A stretch of 48,978 nt of DNA, taken from NCBI GenBank assembly GCA_030372995.1, contig JAUCPZ010000169.1:1-48978 (forward strand), in the 5' to 3' direction. The stretch is from Dehalococcoidia bacterium. Lineage in GTDB: Bacteria; Chloroflexota; Dehalococcoidia; UBA2247; RBG-13-53-26. The notes beneath the pieces are model-generated. The model saw only the letters and a list, made by a program, of their open reading frames with translations, was not told the origin of the DNA and did not search any database. Shown in pieces: positions 44,028-48,978 of this stretch. Both the position numbers and the translations under genes were made by a program. Position 1 is the first letter of the stretch. Each line of letters opens with the position of its first letter.

Positions 44028-45485
44028 ATGGCACGCTGGGAAGGGCCACTGAGGAAGATCGACGACTACCGCTGGGAAATCCCGAAGGAATACAAGCCGG
44101 GCATGAGAGTCCCGGGGCTTATCTACGCCGCGGAGGACATGCTCGAGAGCATACGCGAGGAGCAGGCGGCGGAGCAGGTGGTCAACGTCGCCTTCCTGCC
44201 AGGGATCGTGGGCCGTTCTCTGGCCATGCCGGACATCCACTGGGGTTACGGCTTTCCTATCGGCGGGGTGGCAGCCACCCGCGTGGAAGATGGCGTTATC
44301 TCGCCGGGCGGGGTGGGCTACGACATCAACTGCGGGGTGAGGCTCCTCCGCACGAATCTGCGCGAAGATGAGGTCAGGCCCAAGATAGAAGAACTGCTCT
44401 CGGCCCTGTTCAACAACGTCCCCTCCGGACTTGGATCGACCGGCAAGATCAAGGTGGGCAAGAAGGAGATGGATGACATCCTGACGGATGGGGCCCGTTG
44501 GGCAGTCAAACGCGGGTTCGGCAGCGAGGCCGATCTGGAGGTCACAGAGGAGCGCGGTTGTCTCGAGGGAGCTGACCCGGACGAAGTCAGCGCCAAAGCG
44601 AAAGAGCGGGGTTTGCCGCAATCAGGCACGCTGGGTTCGGGCAACCACTTCCTGGAGGTGGAGGTGGTGGGGGAGATCTACGAGCCGGAGGCAGCACGGG
44701 CCATGGGCATCCAGGAGGTGGGGCAGGTGCTCCTCCTCATCCATACGGGGAGCCGGGGCCTTGGCCATCAAGTCTGCGATGACTACATCAGGACGCTGCG
44801 TGAAGCGATGCAGCGTTACGGTATCGAAGTACCCGACCGCGAGCTGGCCTGCGCTCCAGTGAAGTCAAGCGAGGGCCGGAGTTACCTGGCCGCGATGGCG
44901 TGCGCTGCCAACTACGCCTGGGCCAACAGACAGTGCATCACTCACTGGTCCCGGGAGTGTTTCGTGCAGGTCTTTGGGCGTAGCCTCCGGGACATCGGCT
45001 TGGAGATGGTCTACGACGTCGCCCACAACATCGCTAAGATCGAGAGCTACGAGGTCAATGGCAAGAGGCTCAGCCTCTGCGTCCACCGGAAGGGAGCGAC
45101 CCGGGCCTTCCCGGCCGGGCACCCGAGCCTTCCCGCTCGTTACAGACAGGTGGGCCAGCCGGTGCTGATCCCCGGCGATATGGGACGCTACTCGTTCGTC
45201 GCCGTGGGCACTGAACGGGCCCTAAAGGAGTCTTTCGGCTCCGTCTGCCACGGGGCGGGCAGGAAGATGAGCCGCCACGCCGCGAAGCGCGGCGTTAGGG
45301 ACGCAGACGTCGCCAGAGAGCTGGCAGCCAGGGGAATAGTCGCCAGGGCCGCCAGCCGGGGAGGCTTGGCGGAGGAAGCCTCCGAAGCGTACAAGGATGT
45401 AGCCGAGGTTGTAGAAGTCTGCCACCGGGCAGGGCTCTGCAGGAAGGTGATCAAGGCGTACCCTGTGGGAGTGGTCAAGGGATAA
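44028..45485 (+). CDS. rtcB: RNA-splicing ligase RtcB
   Basis: RtcB joins an RNA 2',3'-cyclic phosphate or 3'-phosphate end to a 5'-OH end with GTP and Mn2+. The protein has 485 residues, the long form normally paired with archease. Conserved stretches include GVGYDINCGVRLLRT (Mn/Cys site), LGSGNHFLEVE, YDVAHNIAKIE and VHRKGATRAFPAGHP, where the His is the one that becomes guanylylated. ATG 44028 follows GGTGGGAG. It is coupled with archease upstream. RtcA, which produces cyclic-phosphate ends, is in the same window at 21.5 kb, but no tRNA-intron or RtcR gene is seen, so RNA repair is the likely job. Confidence 0.97.
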   Translation: MARWEGPLRKIDDYRWEIPKEYKPGMRVPGLIYAAEDMLESIREEQAAEQVVNVAFLPGIVGRSLAMPDIHWGYGFPIGGVAATRVEDGVISPGGVGYDINCGVRLLRTNLREDEVRPKIEELLSALFNNVPSGLGSTGKIKVGKKEMDDILTDGARWAVKRGFGSEADLEVTEERGCLEGADPDEVSAKAKERGLPQSGTLGSGNHFLEVEVVGEIYEPEAARAMGIQEVGQVLLLIHTGSRGLGHQVCDDYIRTLREAMQRYGIEVPDRELACAPVKSSEGRSYLAAMACAANYAWANRQCITHWSRECFVQVFGRSLRDIGLEMVYDVAHNIAKIESYEVNGKRLSLCVHRKGATRAFPAGHPSLPARYRQVGQPVLIPGDMGRYSFVAVGTERALKESFGSVCHGAGRKMSRHAAKRGVRDADVARELAARGIVARAASRGGLAEEASEAYKDVAEVVEVCHRAGLCRKVIKAYPVGVVKG

Positions 45486-45743
45486 GCGCACTGGGCGGGC
45501 CAGAAGAACAGCTACTGCGCAATGGGAGAGATCGGACGGTCCGCAGGCACGTGAGCGGCGAGGGCGGCTACATGGCCGGACGCAATGCCTATGCGGGAAC
45601 GGCCTTAAGTCCTACAGCCATGTCTGGACTGGCCTTCGGATTCCCCCCAAGAGGTCTACTGGTCTGATGCTGCTGGCTTATCCGGGTTGCCTGGCTGCTC
45701 CGATCAGGACGGCTGGAACAACGCAGAGGCCACGGGTTTACAG

Positions 45744-46058
45744 CTAGGCAGACGCCGGTCGATTGGCCGGGCGGATCTTGTTATAGCACTCGCTGCAGTA
45801 CACAGGCCTATCTGATCTGGGCTCGAAGGGCACCTGGGCTTCTTTGCCGCACTGGGCGCATACGGCAGAGAACATCTGCCGCTTCGGCCTGTTCGGATCA
45901 GATCCATAGCGCTCTGCCTTCCTGCTCTGACGACAGGAGGGGCAGCGCTTCGGGTCATTGGTGTACCCCTTGGACGCGTAGAACTCCTGCTCGGAAGCAG
46001 TGAAGGCGAAGGTAGTCCCGCAATCCGCGCATTGAATCTGCTTGTCTACGTAGGCCAT
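45744..46058 (-). CDS. Zinc-ribbon protein with four CxxC motifs (paralogue B)
   Basis: A 104-residue protein that aligns over its full length with the zinc-ribbon protein at 35104-35421: IQCADCGTTFAFTASEQEFY, KGYTNDPKRCPSCRQ, VCAQCGKEAQVPFEPR and VYCSECYNKIRP. The Gly-rich linker of paralogue A is replaced here by a short basic one (DPNRPKRQ). Both zinc sites are intact. The start is ATG 46058 with a GAGGAGAGGAG stretch about 9 nt upstream. Unlike paralogue A it has no RRM gene beside it. Function unknown. Confidence 0.85.
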   Translation of the reverse strand: MAYVDKQIQCADCGTTFAFTASEQEFYASKGYTNDPKRCPSCRQSRKAERYGSDPNRPKRQMFSAVCAQCGKEAQVPFEPRSDRPVYCSECYNKIRPANRPASA

Positions 46059-46360
46059 CTAGCTAGTCTCCTCTCCTCTGACTGGTTCGCTCGTGTCTGG
46101 CTGGAATCGGTCACCCAGGCCTCCTATACCAGCCTAAGATCACCATACGATTTCGGCCATATCGACACTTGTATTTCGGCAGGCAATATACCGCAAAAAG
46201 GAGACGTTTGCAAGTGGTGGTTCGTGCTCAGCAATGATGATCGGCGCTACAGGGGCCAAGAAGGAAATGCTCCATAGAGTTATTCGCCTCAACAGTGTCA
46301 GGCGGATATCCAGTGCACAGTTCGGTTGGGCGCACTCTGGCAGCAGGCCGGGGGAGCCGG

Positions 46361-46390
46361 TTGCCTGTTAGCATTCGGAACGTTCATAAT
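46361..46390 (+). promoter_or_regulatory. Probable promoter of queC-queE
   Basis: TTGCCT at 46361-46366 and CATAAT at 46385-46390, 18 nt apart, about 75 nt upstream of queC. I looked for a preQ1 riboswitch between them and the ATG and did not find one. Apart from this the 46059-46462 gap holds nothing I can name. Confidence 0.45.
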
Positions 46391-46462
46391 GAGTCAGGGC
46401 ACTGCAGATGGCGTAAAAGGGACCATTCCCGCTATCAGTAGCATCCTGAGACGGTGGATGGA

Positions 46463-47224
46463 ATGAGGAAGATCGGGGTAGTTCTGCTGTCCGGCGGCCT
46501 GGACTCTACTACCGTGGCTGCCTTTGCTAAGGCTGCCGGCTATGAACTGGTGGCTCTGACTTTCGACTACGGGCAGAGGCACCGCGCGGAGCTGAAGGCT
46601 GCCAGGAAGGTTGCCCGCATAATGGGAGTGCGGCACGAGGTCGTCGACCTGCCTGCCATGAAGAAGCTGTGCTCGTACTCGGCGCTTACGTCCGGCCATC
46701 TCCAGGTTCCCAGAGGCAGGAGATTGGCAGGCCCGATACGGGACATTCCGCCGACATACGTACCTCTGCGGAACACGGTGTTCCTTACACTCGGAGCCGC
46801 CCTTCTTGAGAGCACGATACTGAGCCTCATCGATCACAGGGAGGTGGAACCGAAGGGTGTCTCAGCTTCCCTCTTCATCGCCGCGAACGCCGTCGACTAC
46901 AGCGGCTACCCGGACTGCCGCCCGGAGTACTTCCAGGCAATGCAGCGGGCGCTCACCCAAGGCACCAAGCTGGGGTGTCAGTATGGCATCACCATAAGCG
47001 TTGAGACGCCGGTCCTCCACATGAGCAAAGCCGATATAGTCAGGCTCGGCATCAAACTTGGCGCTCCCTTCGAGCATACGTGGAGCTGCTACGAAGGGGG
47101 TGACATACCCTGCGGCTCCTGCGATAGCTGCCTCCTGCGGGCCAGGGGATTCGCTGGGGCGGGCATCAGGGACCCGTTGCTGGAACGCCTCCAGCGGGAG
47201 GGAAAGATTGCTGAAGGTCAGTAG
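46463..47224 (+). CDS. queC: 7-cyano-7-deazaguanine synthase
   Basis: QueC converts 7-carboxy-7-deazaguanine to preQ0, using ATP and ammonia, in the synthesis of queuosine or related 7-deazaguanine bases. The 253-residue protein has the PP-loop SGGLDS (residues 10-15) and a C-terminal zinc site with four cysteines (SCYEGGD, then CGSCDSC). The start is ATG 46463; GTG 46454 is in frame but only 9 nt upstream. queE overlaps its end, which fits the pathway order. QueD and later enzymes are not in the window. Confidence 0.96.
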   Translation: MRKIGVVLLSGGLDSTTVAAFAKAAGYELVALTFDYGQRHRAELKAARKVARIMGVRHEVVDLPAMKKLCSYSALTSGHLQVPRGRRLAGPIRDIPPTYVPLRNTVFLTLGAALLESTILSLIDHREVEPKGVSASLFIAANAVDYSGYPDCRPEYFQAMQRALTQGTKLGCQYGITISVETPVLHMSKADIVRLGIKLGAPFEHTWSCYEGGDIPCGSCDSCLLRARGFAGAGIRDPLLERLQREGKIAEGQ

Positions 47225-47915
47225 GCTGCCGGACGGACAGCCGGAGATCTTCCACTCGGTCCAGGGTGAGGGAGTGAATGCCGGAAGGCCTGCGGTCTTC
47301 CTCAGACTCGCCCTCTGCAATCTGTCCTGTCTCTGGTGCGACACCCGCTACACGTGGGACTGGAAACGCTTCGATCAAGCGAGCCAAGTGGTGACGATGT
47401 CCGTGGAGGAAGCGGAGAAGAGCATCAAGCGATACCCTGGCCACAGCGTGGTCGTGACCGGTGGAGAGCCTCTGATTCAGCAGAAAGCAGCAACCCCTCT
47501 GCTGGAGCGTCTGAAGAATGGCGGCTATTGGATCGAGATGGAGACCAACGGGACGATTGTGCCAAGCCGGAACTGGATCAGATTGGTCGACCACTGGAGC
47601 GTGTCACCCAAGTTGGAGAACTCGGGTAATCCCTTGTCCGCCAGGGAGAACCCCAGGGCCTACCGACTCTTCCGCAGCCTGCCCTCGGCCCACTTTAAGT
47701 ACGTTCTGCAAGAGCCGGACGACGTGAAAGAGATTAAGGCCTTGTCGCGGAAGTATGCACTCGATCCGTTGAAGATCGTCCTGATGCCTCAGGCCCGCGA
47801 CAGGAAGACGCTCCTTGAGAGAAGCAGGTGGCTGGTGGACATTTGCAGGAGCGAAGGCTATCTCTTCTCGACCAGGCTCCAGATACTGCTCTGGGGCAAT
47901 CGGCGCGGAGTGTAG
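47208..47915 (+). CDS. queE: 7-carboxy-7-deazaguanine synthase
   Basis: QueE is the radical-SAM enzyme that contracts 6-carboxytetrahydropterin to 7-carboxy-7-deazaguanine. The 235-residue protein has EIFHSVQGEG near the N-terminus and the cluster motif CNLSCLWCDTRYTW (CxxxCxxC), plus VVTGGEPLIQ. The start is TTG 47208 with GGAGGG 6 nt upstream, overlapping the queC end by 17 nt in another frame, so the two are coupled. The product is the direct substrate of QueC. Confidence 0.95.
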   Translation: MLKVSRLPDGQPEIFHSVQGEGVNAGRPAVFLRLALCNLSCLWCDTRYTWDWKRFDQASQVVTMSVEEAEKSIKRYPGHSVVVTGGEPLIQQKAATPLLERLKNGGYWIEMETNGTIVPSRNWIRLVDHWSVSPKLENSGNPLSARENPRAYRLFRSLPSAHFKYVLQEPDDVKEIKALSRKYALDPLKIVLMPQARDRKTLLERSRWLVDICRSEGYLFSTRLQILLWGNRRGV

Positions 47916-48042
47916 CGAGCACTTCGCGAGATGCGGCGGTGAGTCCCACAGCACGAACAGCGGTGACCCCGATGCTGACGGAAGCGGCCGACGAGCGGCC
48001 CGACCGTTCGTCGGAACATTGAAAGCGCTGTCTTGCCCCAAT

Positions 48043-48072
48043 TTGACGCCGTGTGCTGGCTGCCAGTATCCT
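48043..48072 (+). promoter_or_regulatory. Promoter of the enoyl-CoA hydratase gene
   Basis: TTGACG at 48043-48048 and TATCCT at 48067-48072, 18 nt apart, about 57 nt upstream of GTG 48129. Confidence 0.5.
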
Positions 48073-48128
48073 TTCTTTGACTTTCAACCGTGCGCGCTCA
48101 CAACGCGGCAATCAAGGAGGCATGCGTC

Positions 48129-48926
48129 GTGGAATACAAGAACATCATCCTGGAGAAGCAGAACCACGTTGTCACCCTGACGTTCAACCGTCCTGACAAG
48201 ATGAACACCATTTCCATGGATATGCGGGAGGAGATCGTCACTGCCCTGAACGAGATCGGCGAGGACGATGACGCCCGGGTGATGATCCTGACGGGTGCGG
48301 GTGACCGCGCGTTCTGCGCCGGTGTGGACGTCGGCGTCATGTCAGCGCGCATCGCCGGCCAGGTGGAGGAGACCAACCGGAAGAAGATCACGCAGCGCGC
48401 CGGCTGGCACATACCGCGGATCAGGGAGCTGAGAGTCCCTACGATCGCTGCCATCAACGGCGTGGCGGCCGGAATGGGAGTCTCATTCATTGCGGCGTGC
48501 GACATCAGAATCGGCTCCGACAAGTCCCGCTATTCCTGCGCCTGGATCAACCGCGGGCTGGTGCCTGACGGCGGGGCCACCCACCTTCTGCCCCAGATTG
48601 TTGGGATAGAGAAGGCCCTGGAACTCTTCTACACCGGCGAAGTGATCGATGCCGCCGAGGCACTCCGGATCGGCTTGGTCAGCCGGATCGTGCCGCAGGC
48701 CGAGCTGATGAAGGTGGCTCGGGAACTGGCGGAGCGCATCGCCGCCGGCCCGCCCATCGCCCAGGAGATGGCCAAGTACGGAGTGTACAAGGGCCTTCTC
48801 TGGGACTTCCGCACGGCGCTGGACTTCGAGAACTACGCCATCAAGGTATGCACCGGCACCGAGGATTTCAAAGAGGGCGTCAAGGCCTTCGTCGAGAAGC
48901 GCAAACCAGAATTCAAGGGACGATAG
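48129..48926 (+). CDS. Enoyl-CoA hydratase/isomerase family protein
   Basis: A 265-residue crotonase-fold protein. It has the first oxyanion segment AFCAGVDV, the second AAINGVAAGMG, and an active-site stretch GLVPDGGATHLLPQIVG where an acidic residue is kept as Asp. It should act on an enoyl-CoA in fatty-acid or aromatic-acid breakdown; the substrate cannot be fixed. The start is GTG 48129, because AAGGAGG (48114-48120) is 8 nt upstream and the ATG at 48122 is in another frame. It ends 15 nt before the adapter that closes the window. Confidence 0.92.
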   Translation: MEYKNIILEKQNHVVTLTFNRPDKMNTISMDMREEIVTALNEIGEDDDARVMILTGAGDRAFCAGVDVGVMSARIAGQVEETNRKKITQRAGWHIPRIRELRVPTIAAINGVAAGMGVSFIAACDIRIGSDKSRYSCAWINRGLVPDGGATHLLPQIVGIEKALELFYTGEVIDAAEALRIGLVSRIVPQAELMKVARELAERIAAGPPIAQEMAKYGVYKGLLWDFRTALDFENYAIKVCTGTEDFKEGVKAFVEKRKPEFKGR

Positions 48927-48941
48927 TCAGCTCCAACCCCG

Positions 48942-48974
48942 CTGTCTCTTATACACATCTGACGCTGCCGACGA
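48942..48974. other. Illumina Nextera (Tn5) adapter sequence, not genomic
   Basis: From 48942 the sequence reads ctgtctcttatacacatct (the Tn5 mosaic end) followed by gacgctgccgacga, which together are the reverse complement of the Nextera read-1 transposase adapter. The last four bases (48975-48978) would be the beginning of an index. The genome sequence therefore ends at about 48941. Confidence 0.97.
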
Positions 48975-48978
48975 GTTC

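Noticed and set aside
46059-46462. Possible preQ1 riboswitch before queC
   Set aside because: Neither the preQ1-I hairpin with A-rich tail nor the preQ1-II layout could be found in the region.
1-48978. tRNA, rRNA, CRISPR arrays, insertion sequences, phage integrases, att sites
   Set aside because: I looked through the gaps and saw no tRNA TpsiC-like signatures, no regularly spaced repeats, no transposase or integrase frames and no matching terminal inverted repeats.

Overview
This is a gene-dense bacterial window of roughly 60% GC (judged by eye), coding on both strands. The right end is a physical contig end: it finishes in the reverse complement of an Illumina Nextera (Tn5) adapter, so the last ~37 bases are not genomic. 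The left end cuts through a gene. The gene set (fixC-fixX, OYE-type enoate reductase, class 1B pyrD, RtcA/RtcB/archease, MMPL exporter, many lipoproteins, small zinc-ribbon proteins, an RRM protein, no LPS or outer-membrane genes) fits a member of Chloroflexota, perhaps Dehalococcoidia, from a metagenome or draft assembly. That placement is inference from gene content, not from a marker-gene search.

Layout. 1-3.3 kb: a truncated secreted protein, then a TetR regulator and a two-gene ABC-2 exporter with a near-consensus promoter. 3.5-7.6 kb: MsrB, an unrecognised membrane-anchored protein with an internal duplication, a 1.2 kb gene-poor stretch and a type-B carboxylesterase lipoprotein. 7.8-13.8 kb: a stand-alone HHxxxD acyltransferase, a PAS/HD-GYP signalling protein and a surface protein made of seven propeller repeats plus five IPT/TIG domains. 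14-18.6 kb: small metabolic enzymes (deoxyribosyltransferase-like, 2-enoate reductase family, isochorismatase-like, FMN split-barrel) and a DUF454 membrane protein. 18.9-20.4 kb: very small proteins (a CxxCxGxG microprotein, an HNH-like protein, a basic 54-residue protein) and a cyclophilin lipoprotein.

20.4-27.3 kb: a PflX-like radical-SAM protein, RtcA diverging from a metallo-beta-lactamase/eIF2B-like pair, and the pyrD-prfA-prmC run. 27.7-33.6 kb: a 1396-residue MMPL exporter with an unusual repeat-filled outer domain, a strong hairpin, and fixC-fixX. 33.6-38.6 kb: RimI-like acetyltransferase, a zinc-ribbon protein and an RRM protein separated by hairpins, a second metallo-beta-lactamase and an unrecognised membrane protein. 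38.8-43.4 kb: DegV and a three-gene block of secreted proteins (clan GH-A-like hydrolase plus two PD40 propeller proteins). 43.6-48.9 kb: archease-rtcB, a paralogue of the zinc-ribbon protein, queC-queE and an enoyl-CoA hydratase.

Two themes cross the window. First, RNA repair and RNA binding: RtcA makes 2',3'-cyclic phosphate ends, RtcB ligates such ends with archease as helper, and an RRM protein and two zinc-ribbon proteins sit nearby. Second, promoters: many sigma70-type sites can be read by eye, and several lie so close to the start codon that the transcript should be leaderless, while other genes have good Shine-Dalgarno sites, so both initiation modes seem to be used. I did not find a complete, clearly new multi-gene system. 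The best candidates for something undescribed are the repeat-bearing MMPL protein, the zinc-ribbon/RRM leader arrangement, the propeller-IPT surface protein and the lipoprotein block at 39.8-43.4 kb.
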